A stretch of DNA of 64,000 nucleotides from Pyrus communis (taxonomy: Eukaryota > Streptophyta > Magnoliopsida > Rosales > Rosaceae), in contig NC_084805.1 of NCBI RefSeq assembly GCF_963583255.1, forward strand, positions 8,300,827 through 8,364,826, read 5' to 3'. The position numbers were made by a program, and so were the translations under genes. Positions 47,400-58,276 of the stretch are shown here, in pieces; position 1 is the first letter of the stretch; each line of letters starts with the position of its first letter. A model generated the notes under the pieces. That model searched no databases. It worked only from the letters and a program-made list of their open reading frames with translations, and was not told the DNA's origin.

Positions 47400-50300
47400 A
47401 TGGCTCCATCTCTTCTCTCCCCCACGGCCTTGGGCTACTGCTTTCTTCTCTTCTCCCTTCTTCTCTCTTCGTTTCCAGCTCTTTCATTCGCCCTAACTAA
47501 TGCTGAAGCTGCTCACATAGCCCACCGCCAACTCACTTCTCTCCCGGAGAATGGTGACCTCCCAGACAACTACGAGGTTCAAGTCGACGCCAAGCTTAAA
47601 TTTGAAAACGATAGGCTCAAGAGGGCTTATGTCGCTCTCCAGGCGCAGAAGAGAGCTATTTTTTCCGACCCTTTTAACTTCACCGCTAACTGGGTAGGGG
47701 AGAATGTTTGTGCCTACAAAGGGGTGTTCTGTGCTCCGGCGCTCGACAACCCGAGCTTGAACGTGGTGGCCGGCATAGATCTCAACCATGCAGACATTGC
47801 AGGACATCTCGTTGTCGAAATGGGGCTCCTTACCGACCTCGCTCTCTTCCACATCAACTCCAACAGATTTTGTGGTATCGTCCCAGAGAGCTGCAGAAGG
47901 TTGACGCTTATGTACGAGTTCGACATCAGCAACAACCGATTCGTTGGTCGTTTTCCTGGAGTCGTCCTGAGATGGCCTAATTGCAAGTACCTTGACCTCA
48001 GGTTCAATGGCTTCGAAGGTGAGCTACCTCCAGAGCTTTTCACCAAGGAGTTTGATGCCATTTTCTTGAACCACAACAGATTCACGTCAGTGATTCCAGA
48101 GACGATTGGAAACTCCAAGGTTTCTGTTGTTTCATTTGCGTTTAACAATTTCAGTGGTTGCATCCCGCACAGCGTTGGGAACATGTGCAATGTGAACGAG
48201 CTGATCTTCATGAACAATCAGCTTGGCGGGTGCTTCCCTCCTGAGATTGGAAACCTTGGAAAATTGCAAGTTTTTGAGGTGAGCTACAATGGATTTATAG
48301 GTTCTTTACCAAAAAGCTTTGTCGGGCTACAGAGCATTGAGGAATTGGATATTGGGTACAACAGGTTGACAGGGTTTGTGACTGATAAGATTTGCACGTT
48401 GCCTAAGATGGCCAATTTCACATTTGCTTACAACTATTTTAGTGGGGAGGCTCAAAAATGTATGCCTAATCCTAAATCGAAGATAATGTTGGATGATTCA
48501 GGCAACTGCATGCCAGGAAGGCCCAAGCAAAAGAACACAAAGACTTGTTTCCCTGTGGTAACTAAGCCCGTGGATTGCAGCAAGAATTGTGGTGGATCTT
48601 CTACACCAGAAAAGCCTAAAACACCAAAGCCTCAACAACCTCCAACGCCAAAGGCTGAACGACCACCTACACCAAAGTCTGAGCCACCACCAACGCCAAA
48701 GGCTAAACCGCCATCCACGCCAAAAGCTGAGCCACCACCCACGCCTAAGGTCGAGCTGCCACCAACACCAAAGGTTGAGCCACCACCAACTCCAAAGGTT
48801 GAGCCGCCACCCACTCCGAAGGCTGAGTTGCCACCCACACCAAAGGTGGAGCCCCCACACACCCCGAAGGTCGAGCCACCACCCACTCCCAAGGTCGAGC
48901 CACCAGCCACACCTAAGGCCGAGCCACCACCCACTCCAAAGGCAGAGCCACCACCTACGCCTAAGGCTAAACCGCCACCCAAACCAAAAGCTGAGACACC
49001 ACCAACTCCAAAGGCAAAGCCACCATCGACACCTAAGGTCGAGCCACCACCAACTCCAAAGGCTGAGCCACCACCGACTCCAAAGGCCGAGCCACCACCG
49101 ACTCCAAAGGCAGAGCCACCACCTGCACCCAAGGCAGAGCCACCTCCCACACCCAAGGCTGAGCCACCACCTGCACCTAAAGTCGAGCCACCACTCATAC
49201 CAAAGGCTGAGCCACCATCTACACCGAAGGCCGAGCCACCTTCCACACCCAAGGTTGAGCTACCACCAGCACCAAAGGCCGAACCACCTCCGGTGCCTAA
49301 GGCCGAACCACCCCCTTCACCAAAGGCAGAGCCACCTCCCATGCCAAAGGTAGAGCCACCTTCCACACCTAAAGTTGAGCCACCTCCAACACCAAAGGCT
49401 GAACCACCTCCAACACCAGAGGCCGAGCCACCCCAAACACCAGAAGCTGAACCACCCCAAGCACCTGAGGTCGAACCACCGCAAGCACCTAAGGCCGAGC
49501 CACCTCCTGCACCAAAGGTTGAGCCTCCTCCTACACCTAAAGTTGAGCCACCTCCAACACCAAAGGTAAAGCCACCACCGACACCAAAGGCAGAGCCACC
49601 CGAAACACCAGAGATTGAGACACCACTAACACCCGCACCTTCACCAAGCCCAATTGGTCGTAGCCCTAAGGAAGATCCATTATATCCAATTCAACCACCA
49701 CCAACACCAGAGCCTATGCAATCTCCTCCGCTACAATCTCCAACACCAGAACCAACACCAGAGCCTGTGCAATCTCCACCACATGTCCAATCCCCTCCAC
49801 CAACAATTGAATCTCCACCACCGCCTGTCCAATCTCCACCACCACCAGTTGAATCCCCACCACCGCCTACCCAATCTCCACCACCACCAGTTGAATCCCC
49901 ACCACCACCAATTGAATCCCCACCACCGCCTGTCCAATCCCCACCACCACCTGTCCAATCTCCACCACCACCAATTGAATCCCCACCACCGCCTGTCCAA
50001 TCTCCACCACCACCAGTTGAATCGCCACCACCGCCTGTCCAATCTCCACCACCACCAGTTGAATCCCCACCACCGCCTGTCCAATCTCCACCACCACCAG
50101 TGGAATCGCCACCACCGCCTGTCCAATCTCCACCACCACCAGTTGAATCGCCACCACCACCTGTCCAATCTCCACCACCACCAGTTGAATCCCCACCACC
50201 GCCTGTCCAATCTCCACCACCACCAATTGAATCCCCACCACCACCTGTCCAATCTCCACCACCACCAGTTGAATCCCCACCACCACCTGTCCAATCTCCA

Positions 50301-50483
50301 CCACCACCTGTCCAATCCCCACCACCACCAGTCGAATCACCTCCTCCCCCAGCTCCAACTCCATCTCCTCCTTTGCCTCCTCCTGTGCAGTCTTCACCAC
50401 CAACCCAACCAGACTTCGTGCTACCACCAAACATTGGAGCACTATACTCATCGCCACCACCGCCAATGTTCCCAGGCTATTGA
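47400..50483 (+). CDS. PEX: Pollen-type leucine-rich-repeat extensin, 1027 residues
   Basis: This is an intronless gene. The frame is open from 47262, but ATG 47400 (tccATGGc) is chosen because it starts a clear signal peptide (residues 1-31, with LGYCFLLFSLLLSS). An N-terminal segment and about ten leucine-rich repeats follow (about 110-355; GIDLNHADIAGHL, EFDISNNRFVG, LDLRFNGFEGELP, ELDIGYNRLTG), then a Cys-rich hinge (382-398, CFPVVTKPVDCSKNCGG). The extensin part has an octad block (PPPTPKAE type, about 401-747) and a heptad block (SPPPPVQ/SPPPPVE, about 797-982). It ends in SSPPPPMFPGY, characteristic of pollen PEX proteins. LRX/PEX proteins sit in the cell wall, bind RALF peptides and protect pollen-tube integrity. 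Orthology to Arabidopsis At2g15880 (PEX3) is supported by neighbours. Confidence 0.94.
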   Translation: MAPSLLSPTALGYCFLLFSLLLSSFPALSFALTNAEAAHIAHRQLTSLPENGDLPDNYEVQVDAKLKFENDRLKRAYVALQAQKRAIFSDPFNFTANWVGENVCAYKGVFCAPALDNPSLNVVAGIDLNHADIAGHLVVEMGLLTDLALFHINSNRFCGIVPESCRRLTLMYEFDISNNRFVGRFPGVVLRWPNCKYLDLRFNGFEGELPPELFTKEFDAIFLNHNRFTSVIPETIGNSKVSVVSFAFNNFSGCIPHSVGNMCNVNELIFMNNQLGGCFPPEIGNLGKLQVFEVSYNGFIGSLPKSFVGLQSIEELDIGYNRLTGFVTDKICTLPKMANFTFAYNYFSGEAQKCMPNPKSKIMLDDSGNCMPGRPKQKNTKTCFPVVTKPVDCSKNCGGSSTPEKPKTPKPQQPPTPKAERPPTPKSEPPPTPKAKPPSTPKAEPPPTPKVELPPTPKVEPPPTPKVEPPPTPKAELPPTPKVEPPHTPKVEPPPTPKVEPPATPKAEPPPTPKAEPPPTPKAKPPPKPKAETPPTPKAKPPSTPKVEPPPTPKAEPPPTPKAEPPPTPKAEPPPAPKAEPPPTPKAEPPPAPKVEPPLIPKAEPPSTPKAEPPSTPKVELPPAPKAEPPPVPKAEPPPSPKAEPPPMPKVEPPSTPKVEPPPTPKAEPPPTPEAEPPQTPEAEPPQAPEVEPPQAPKAEPPPAPKVEPPPTPKVEPPPTPKVKPPPTPKAEPPETPEIETPLTPAPSPSPIGRSPKEDPLYPIQPPPTPEPMQSPPLQSPTPEPTPEPVQSPPHVQSPPPTIESPPPPVQSPPPPVESPPPPTQSPPPPVESPPPPIESPPPPVQSPPPPVQSPPPPIESPPPPVQSPPPPVESPPPPVQSPPPPVESPPPPVQSPPPPVESPPPPVQSPPPPVESPPPPVQSPPPPVESPPPPVQSPPPPIESPPPPVQSPPPPVESPPPPVQSPPPPVQSPPPPVESPPPPAPTPSPPLPPPVQSSPPTQPDFVLPPNIGALYSSPPPPMFPGY
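48601..49640 (+). repeat. 24-bp coding repeat block (octads)
   Basis: About forty units encode E-P-P-P-T-P-K-A with A/V, T/S/A and K/E variation. Charged residues alternate with short proline runs, so contiguous SPPPP glycosylation motifs are absent from this block. Confidence 0.9.
49790..50345 (+). repeat. 21-bp coding repeat block (heptads)
   Basis: About 26 units encode S-P-P-P-P-V-Q alternating with S-P-P-P-P-V/I-E. SPPPP is the classic extensin motif for hydroxyproline arabinosylation. Paired heptads make a 42-bp higher unit, and long near-identical DNA runs indicate recent expansion. Confidence 0.9.
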
Positions 50484-50595
50484 GTAATAGTTTATCATTT
50501 CACATGTTTGCCTTATTTTGTATTTTTTTTCTCTAGTTCGAAAACACCTTGTACACACTCACTTGTAACTTGAGAATCATGCAAATACAGTGAGA

Positions 50596-51173
50596 CAGGG
50601 CCGTCTCTGACATTTTGGGGGCCCTGTGCGAATGAAATAAAAAAAAATTCCTTATTTTAAAAAATAGTTTTTGGACAATATATTATACATAATTCAACAA
50701 TCAATACAAAAAACTTGATTGAAATGAACATCTTTCTCTTACTAATGGAATGATTTCCAATTGCCATGAAATTATTTAAGGTCCATCCATGAAAAAGGAG
50801 CATGACTGAAAGAGATATACGGATGTGGTTGTGGAAGAAAGTAATATACAAGTTGGTATTTTATCCCTTGAGAAAATAGGAAGAAAGTAATACAAAAGTT
50901 TTCTTATTGTTTGAGAAAAGTGAAAAAGAGTAATAGACAAGTTTTCTTATTGTTTGAGAAAAGTGAAAATTAAGATATTAAGTATAGGCTTCACTTAATC
51001 AATTGTAATGTAGATAAAATCTTATGTTGATGATTTTTCTTTTCAATCAAAACTTTTTTATTAGAAAATTATACACTATGTAATATGTAGTAGGATGATA
51101 ATTTTTGGGAGCCCTTAGAAGTTTAGGGTCTTGTGCCACTGTGCCTTTTTACACATCCCTGACACCGCCTCTG
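50596..51173. mobile_element. hAT-type MITE with 8-bp target duplication
   Basis: A 578-bp element starts CAGGGCCGTCTCTGACAT; its far end reads CAGAGGCGGTGTCAGGGATG on the other strand, an imperfect terminal inverted repeat. It is flanked by cagtgaga at 50588-50595 and 51174-51181. The 8-bp duplication and CAGGG ends identify the hAT superfamily. There is no transposase frame, so it is non-autonomous. It starts 113 bp after the extensin stop codon and may supply part of that gene's 3' UTR. Confidence 0.92.
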
Positions 51174-51181
51174 CAGTGAGA

Positions 51182-52600
51182 TTTGTAATTTCAACTACCT
51201 TCTATTGCAACTTACATGGGCTCTCTCTTTTGCTAAACTTAATGTGTTATCGTGGATTTATTGCTAAAGAAGTAAAACAAAAAAAACAAAAAACAAAAAC
51301 AAAAACAAAAATTAGAGAAAATGATTCCAAGTGGTGGCTGATCATGAACGAAATTAATTTTATTATGATTAAATTACACTGTTAGTAAAGGTTTGTTTGG
51401 AAAACTGAATATAAGTGTTTTGATTGGATTTCTTTTCATTATAAGCACATCATCATATATTTTTTAAAATTCAAGTCTTTATGAAGCAAGCACTAAGCAC
51501 ATATCATTCTACGAAAATTTCCCTAAAAACTGCAGGCTCAGAAAATACGTTTAACTATATTTGCCATAACGTTATCAAAAGTGTATTTAGTTATGTGCAC
51601 TATTATAGTAGAGAGAGAATACATGCTTCCTAATGAAGCCCATAAGTAATCACCACCCATCAATGTAATAAAATAGGAAACCAATTCTCATAATTTGACA
51701 ATAGGATTGTGTCCAAAACAATATCCAATAAACCAAATATACCACACATAGACTATGTCATGTGGGCCCACACAACATAGTCTATATGTGATATGTGTCA
51801 TATGTCATATTCTTACATTCTCCCACTTGGCCTACACGACACATATGACACATATGTGATATGCCTTATGGTTTAAGAAATAAGCATTAGGTGCATTATA
51901 TTTGAAAGCACCCTCATTATAAATACTGATTTTAAGTAATCCACTAATGCAAGTCAATGATGTTTTAAATATACATGCAATATAATTCCTTTGATGTACC
52001 ACAATATTAATAAATTACTCAAAACGGTCAATTAGTGAGAAGTAATATCGAGTTCCAATAATGTATTTGTCAGAGACTATTCCTGTTATAATATATCCAA
52101 TCTCAAACATGTATACATTTATTGGAAAACAAGAAATATCATAAACATAACCAATTATTGAGCTCAGAGTGTCAACTTAAATAATTAAACATCATACAAC
52201 ACACCTAATCATTAGTATTGTCATGATTATTACCACAATTCTTTCGACATATTTCATTTTTGCCTTCAACCATAGTGGTAGCAAATTTTCGCCATCTTTA
52301 GACTTGATGAAATTGTACTATAGGACCATGATTTTAGGGCAGGAGTAAGGCTGATCTGAATACAGTTACCTCAAAAGTCCAATCATGGACTCACCAGTTC
52401 TAGGCAAAGCTGTATCAAATAGATTAGTGGTGTAACCATCACCCGTTATGGGGCAATAGACGAAGTCCAAGCGACTCCGTTGGATGACCATACTTGTTCC
52501 CCAAGACATACGATTTGATCCGGATATGGATAATTTCAAATCTTATAAGTTTTGGAGTTCATAAGAGGATGTAGTATCTACTTCTAGATATTCTCTAGGA
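51182..52600 (-). mobile_element. Probable copia 3' end, minus strand, in unassigned sequence
   Basis: On the minus strand near 51840-51822, CCAAGTGGGAGAATGT matches the polypurine tract that precedes copia 3' LTRs. An LTR-like TGTAAGAATATGAC then runs toward lower coordinates. A local inverted repeat (cacatagactatgt near 51745 with acatagtctatatgtg near 51775) lies in it. No polymerase frame is visible and the outer borders are not resolved. 51182-51400 shows nothing but A-rich runs. Confidence 0.45.
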
Positions 52601-54123
52601 TTCCCCCGGCTTAGAACTATGATTCCATCCTAAAAAAGTCTCTCCCAAGGTATATATACACTTGTCTAGGGTTAATCTCTGGTAACACAATCGAAACACT
52701 TGAATTCTCTTTCCCACTGCTTGAGTCTAAAATCATTCACTAACTTGACCATCGGATAGACATTGGCAGTCACACCTTTCCCACTACGGGTCTTAGGCTT
52801 GGTCATGATTGTTTACTATTTTGTAGGTTGCTAGAGTTTGTGCACAACTACCATTCACAGTACGCGAATTTGCTTGTAACAATTGGTGCTTTCATTGAGA
52901 GTGAACTCGTATTCCTCTCGGCCAAATTACTTTACCACCTGACATGTCTAAAAGCTAGGTTAACAACAACAGATTTGCCGTCATCCAAGGCAATACCCAC
53001 CAAAAATACGATGGGGTCATCACCATAGACAAGACTTGGGAGGATGTCATGGAAATATGCCTGTCACTGGAAAGTGTTCAGCAAGCTAGCTAGTTAGAGA
53101 ATCAACTAGACTTGCTGACATAAAGGCGTGTGTCAAAGAGTTAAAGGAAGCTATTTCCCATTTCAAAGAATTGGCCACTCAAAAGATAGAAGTAATAAAT
53201 TGGATCTCCAAAAAATCGCCTCAACATACCTTTAAGAACATCACAGGAAATCCAAAAGGTTTTTGGGTCTCCACCCTATCCAGCGCCAAAGGAAAGAAAT
53301 GTTTTCTCGAGTAAATTGTATATACGGGGAGCAACAATACTATAATATTAGCTTTAGGTGGCGGATGATGGTGGCGGATATTAGAAAAATCATGTCGGAT
53401 AAATTATATCCGACACATCATTTAATTAGTGGCGGATATTAGAAAAATCTTGTCGGTTATATTTGACATAAATTCCTGGTGGATATCAAATAAATCCTAT
53501 CGGTTATAACCGACAGTATTTTTGAATCGTTTTTTTAAATATTTTTGACATCTTCTGGCGGTTTTTAAGTTAATGGTGGCGGTTATAACCGACAGAACGT
53601 GACTATTTTATTATTTTACTTTCTTGCGGTTATAATCGACAGAAATGAAAATTTTATTATTTTAAAATGTTATATTGATTAAAAATAAATAAATAAGCAC
53701 ATATTTAAAAAAAAAAAATTTCACTCATGACCCTAAAGTCTAATGAACCCAATTCACACGAGCCATAAATTTTCTAAGAGAATAATAACAACAGACGACA
53801 ATTTGAACCTCTATTATTTTTGTAATAAGGATTATGCTCCCTCACAAGCAAGCAACAAGATACAAAGAAATTCAAACAATTTTTTTTAATGCGTCACAAA
53901 GCACATTGTCTGGCACATAAACACACATGAACATTTGGTATACTCTAACATGTCTGATTTTATTATTTTAAAATGTTATATTGATTAAAAATAAATAAAA
54001 AAACACATGTTTTAAATATTTTTTTTTTCACTCATGGCCCGGTCGGATATAACCGACACAAACAAAGCAAAATTTTGGACGGCCGCCAGAATAATCTCTT
54101 AATGTGCTTTTTTTTTTTTTTTT

Positions 54124-55600
54124 GCGATTTTTTACACATGCTATCTCGGAGTATATACAAACATATTTGACGGTTGGATTGTTGAAACTAGTTTCATAGA
54201 ATGCATATCCTATCAAATTGATAAATTTAACAAACACTTAAAGAGTGAATGTTATACTTCCATTAATTATAAAATAAGATTTATCCACTAGTGTAAATAT
54301 TTTAAATTGAAGATCGAATTCATTCATTGCATTCTTATAGGATCGACGAGTGTAGCTGCAAAAAATCATCAAAATCGGAGCTAAAATAATCGTTAAATTA
54401 TGATTTTTCATTTATAACCATCGAAAACATTTGTTCCATTACCTAATATCTGAATGTTTGTTTTTTGCAATTTTTTACGTATCCGATCTTGGAGTGTGTA
54501 CAAACAAGTTTGACAGTTGGATCATTGAAAAACATTTCGTAGAATGCGTATCGCATCAAAACGGTAGATTAAACCAACACTTAGAGTTAATGTTATACTT
54601 CCCCATCAAGTATAAAATAATATTTTGTGGTATTCACTAGTGTAAATATTTTAAATTGAAGATCAAATTCATTCAATGCATTCTTATAGGGTTGAGGAGT
54701 GTAGCTGTACAAAAATCATCAAAATCGGAGCTAAAATAACCGTTAAATTGTGATTTTTTATTTATAACCGTCGAAAACTTTTGTTTTGTTACCTAATATA
54801 TGAATGTTTGTTTTTTGTGATTTTTTACGTATGTGATCTTGGAGTCTGTACAAACAAGTTTGACGGTTAGATCATTGAAAAAAGTTTCGTAGAATGTGTA
54901 TCGCGTCAAAACGCTAGATTAAATAAACACTTAAAAGTTAATGTCATACTTCCATTAAGTATAAAATAAGATTTTGTGGTATCCACTATTGTAAATATTT
55001 TAAATTGAAGATCAAATTTATTTATTGGATTCTTATAGGCTCGTGGAGTGTAACTGTAAAAAAATCATTAAAATCGGAGCTAAAATAACCGTTAAATTGT
55101 GATTTTTTGTTTATAACCGTCGAAAACTTTTGTTCCGTTACGTAATCTCTGAATATTTGTTTTTTACAATTTTTTACATATGCAATCTCGGAGTGTGTAC
55201 AAATAAGTTCGATGGTTGGATCGTTGAAAAAAGTTTTGTAGAATGCATATCGCCTCAAAACGGTAGATTAAACAAACACTTAGAGTTAATATTATACTTC
55301 CATTAAGTATAAAATAAGATTTTGTGGTATCCACTAGTGTAAATATTTTAAATTGAAGATTGAATTCATTCATTGCATTTTTATAGGGTCGAGGAGTGTA
55401 GCTGTAAAAAAATCATCAAAACCGAAGCTAAAATAATCGTTAAATTGTGATTTTTCGTTTATAACCGTCGAAAACTTTTGTTCCGTTACCTAATCTTTGA
55501 ATGTTTTTTTTTTTGCGATTTTTTACGTATGCGATCTTGTAGTATCTACAAATATGTTTGACGGTTAGATCATTGAAACTAGTTTCGTAGAATGCATATC
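54124..55600. repeat. Tandem array of about 350-bp units inside the CACTA-like element
   Basis: Four full units and a partial fifth start near 54124, 54467, 54817, 55167 and 55515. Each starts gcgattttttacgtatg and contains tttgacggttggatcattga, ttccattaagtataaaata and atcaaaatcggagctaaaat. By eye the units are about 85-90 percent identical. The small open frames are incidental. Confidence 0.9.
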
Positions 55601-56239
55601 TCCGTTAAATTTGCCTAAATTTTGAAGTGTGAAAAGTAATTTGTGATAAATTTTTATTTATGTTTTTCAAGTATTGATTAGATAATATTTAGTTTTTGTG
55701 ATGACATTTTCATTGTACAATTATCTTTTTTTTTCTTTATTGCATATTTTACATGGATTATTATCTATTAAACCAAACAATTATTTATTTAATTTTTAAA
55801 AACGTATTCTATTTAAATAAATTTTATTTATTTATTTATTAAACCAAACAATTATTATTTTATTTTTTTAAATCATAACAAAATTTTGGGGGGAATTTTG
55901 CTGCTATTTTGTTTCTGTCGGCTATAACCGACAGTAATGAAAATTTTTTGTCGGTTTTTATTTAAAAAAAATGTTTCTGTCGGTTTTAACTGACAATAAT
56001 GAAAATTTTCCAAAATAAAACCCCTCCAACTCTTCCTTTTGCTAGTGCTTCTCCCTTCCCCCTTTTCTCATTTCCTTCTTATTCTCTTCTCCCCTTCTCT
56101 TTCTCACTTCAATCACCATGGATGAACAAGGCAGAAGTAATGCAAGTCCTTGAGCACAAAGACAAGCAAAGCGCTGTAAGTCCTTCCACATGCTTCCACC
56201 TATGATTTAATTTATGTTTTTGTTGGAAATGAAATTCCT

Positions 56240-56770
56240 GCAAGGTTTTCAGTTCTTCAAGTCAACACTCTTCTTATAAAAACATAAGAATTCTTCCACG
56301 ATCAGAATACAATTATACAAGGTTGGTGATTAATATTACTGGAAAGATACAGTTTTGGACGTGGTTTAATTCCATAAAGCAGTGGAATTTGTGTGTTTAA
56401 TGCTTGCGACAACTTTGGCAGCTGCAATAGTAATAATAGGCCGTTGCTGTGCAAATGTTTGCCAAGTTTCAAGCCCCAGTATCTACAGCAGTGGAATTCT
56501 GGAGACTTTTCAAGTGAATGCATAAGAGACTCTGCATTATGTGGCAACAACAAGAATGATACCTTCTTGAGCTTGAAGAAGATGAAAGTGGGAAACGCAC
56601 ATTCACAAATCAATGTTGAAAATGAAACAGAATGCAAGAACAGGTGCTTAAATAGCTGTAAGTGCAAGGCCTATTCATATGCTAAATCTGGAGAGTATAG
56701 TATCTTCTGTCTTGAAGAATTGAAGAACATGGTGTACCTTATTAGCTCAATCTGGTTTGCTCATTAGCTG
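56240..56770 (+). pseudogene. Captured fragment of an S-domain (G-type lectin) receptor-like kinase
   Basis: The frame 56393-56767 encodes an EGF-like/PAN part of a plant S-domain receptor kinase: CDNFGSCN, LCKCLPSFKPQ, WNSGDFSSECIRDSALC, then NVENETECKNRCLNSCKCKAYSY. A preceding stretch (about 56305-56385) encodes the S-locus-type sequence TGKIQFWTWFNS in a shifted frame, with a small deletion at the junction. Lectin, transmembrane and kinase parts are absent. It lies fully within the CACTA-like element, so it was probably captured from a host gene. Whether it is transcribed is unknown. Confidence 0.82.
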
Positions 56771-57245
56771 CAGAATCTGGTTCAAGAATGCTCAACGAGA
56801 ACGAGCAGGAGAAGGGAGAATGCTCTCATGTCCTTTTCATATATTTTTTTTATTATTAATATATTTTCTGTCGATTTTATCCGACAGAGAATGCTCTTAT
56901 TTATTGATTTTTTTTTCTGTCGGTTTTAATTTATTCTCTGTCGGTTATATCCAACACAATTTCTGGCAGTTACATCCGACACAATTTCTGGCGGTTATAT
57001 CCGACACAATTTCTGTCGGTTTTAGAGCATTTTCTGTTGAAAAATTCATTTCCTGACGCTGGCAAATCTGTCGCTTTTTATATCCGCCACTGCATCCATT
57101 TTCTGTCGGATTTTGCTTAATATCCAACAGTAATATACGTTTCTTGTTGGTTATCATAACAACACTAATAAATGGTTTTGTAGTAGTGCAATAATACTCG
57201 AGAAACACTCAGACAGAAATTAAGGCGACTTGCAAGAAACCAAGA

Positions 57246-57569
57246 ATGGTGGCTTTCATCACCAAACCACTAGCCATCGATTCCAATATCTTGATGTTCT
57301 TAGACATGGATCTAGAAGATGTCCACTGGCCCCATGATGATGCCTTCGTCATCAAAATACAAATCTCTAACGCCCTAGTAAGTAGCATTTTGGTCGACAA
57401 CAGCTCATGTGTTAGTTTATTCTTTGATGATGCCGCTGAAAAGATGAAGATTCTTGACAATGTCAACAAGGGGAAGACGACCATTTACACCTTCAATGGA
57501 ACCCTAGTTTGGTTTTTGGGAACAATAAAACTAGCGGTCCAAGCAGAAACAAATAAAAAAATTTCTTAA
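57246..57569 (+). pseudogene. Retrotransposon aspartic protease (Ty3/gypsy)
   Basis: The 107-residue frame contains HWPHDDAFVIKIQISN, then SSILVDNSSCVSLFF in place of the usual ILVDNGSSADILF, then a GTIKLAV end. The pattern identifies a Ty3/gypsy retroviral-like protease. The catalytic Asp is present but the following Gly is lost. It continues the gag remnant left of the CACTA-like element. Confidence 0.8.
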
Positions 57570-57600
57570 ACAAAGGACTCAAAGGGACAAACAAAAATTG

Positions 57601-58276
57601 TATACACTCAGCACAAAGGGCTACCAACGCCGCACACTAAAGCTCCAAAAATTTATGACCAGCGTTTCCTGAAAGCAAAAACCGAATCAAATTAGGCAAC
57701 TCCATGCAAGATCGAAGCACACATACATAACCTTCAAAATCATAAGAAAAAGAAAATTCAAACACAAATCCACCTGCAAATCGAAAACCACAAAAAAGAA
57801 ATTAAGTTAGGCACACTGAAAATGACCTCAAAATCATCAGAAGACACTAGATCACGCAAGGAAAAAAATGAATTTCGATGAAATCGAAAATGGCAAAAAC
57901 TTGTAGCCAGCTAAGGGTTTCAAACCAAAGAAATTCTTAGGAATAGAAGATTACTCCAGCAACAAAAACGGCACCAGCTGATCGCTGAGACAAAGATGAA
58001 AACAATAGACAACATGAAAAGGGGCAGTGCAAGAAAAGAAGAAACCCAGGTCTGAATCGAAGCAAAATGCTATGAAAGAGCGAAAGAAACACGAAAGAAA
58101 AGGTGGAGAAGAAGTCGAAGGTAGCGATGATAGATGCATGGCCAACAAGGGCAAAACTGACTTTCCACTGGAAAAAAGAAAGGAAACAGCATGGGAAGCA
58201 CAGAGAAACCGAGAGCATTCGCCCGCACACTATTAATGAACAATGTCGTCCCCCATCTGGGTTTTAGTATATATAA
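57601..58276. other. Unassigned A-rich sequence, no gene
   Basis: Plus-strand sequence is A-rich with many short repeats of caaaat and gaaa. Minus-strand open frames (57937-58402) encode Phe/Leu/Ser-rich strings from low complexity only. It may be further LTR sequence of the gypsy element. Confidence 0.5.

Larger units (their letters stand above)
53335..57188 (+). mobile_element. CACTA-like non-autonomous transposon with captured host sequence
   Basis: The right end on the reverse strand reads CACTACTACAAAA; the left end is the imperfect copy CAATACTATAATA. Both are flanked by caa (53332-53334 and 57189-57191), the 3-bp target size of CACTA elements. Both subterminal regions (53380-53640 and 55915-57130) are filled with short GTCGG/CCGAC motifs in both directions, as is typical of CACTA transposase-binding arrays. 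No transposase is present. The interior holds a roughly 350-bp tandem array and a receptor-kinase fragment. Confidence 0.7.
52620..57600 (+). mobile_element. Decayed Ty3/gypsy element, split by a CACTA-like insertion
   Basis: The end of an LTR (to about 52880, ...gcttgtaaca) is followed by primer-site-like tggtgctttcattgagag (52884-52901) and a broken gag region to about 53330. After the CACTA-like insertion, 57192-57320 carries a LARNQE-type gag end and then protease. Reverse transcriptase and integrase are absent. The left LTR border was not found. Many stops and frameshifts show long inactivity. Confidence 0.65.

Noticed and set aside
48498..50466. Long minus-strand and shifted-frame ORFs (up to 254 codons) across the extensin gene
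   Set aside because: They arise from the periodic proline-codon repeats. Their Gly, His or Trp strings mirror the sense repeat, and the sense frame has signal peptide, LRRs and the PEX ending.
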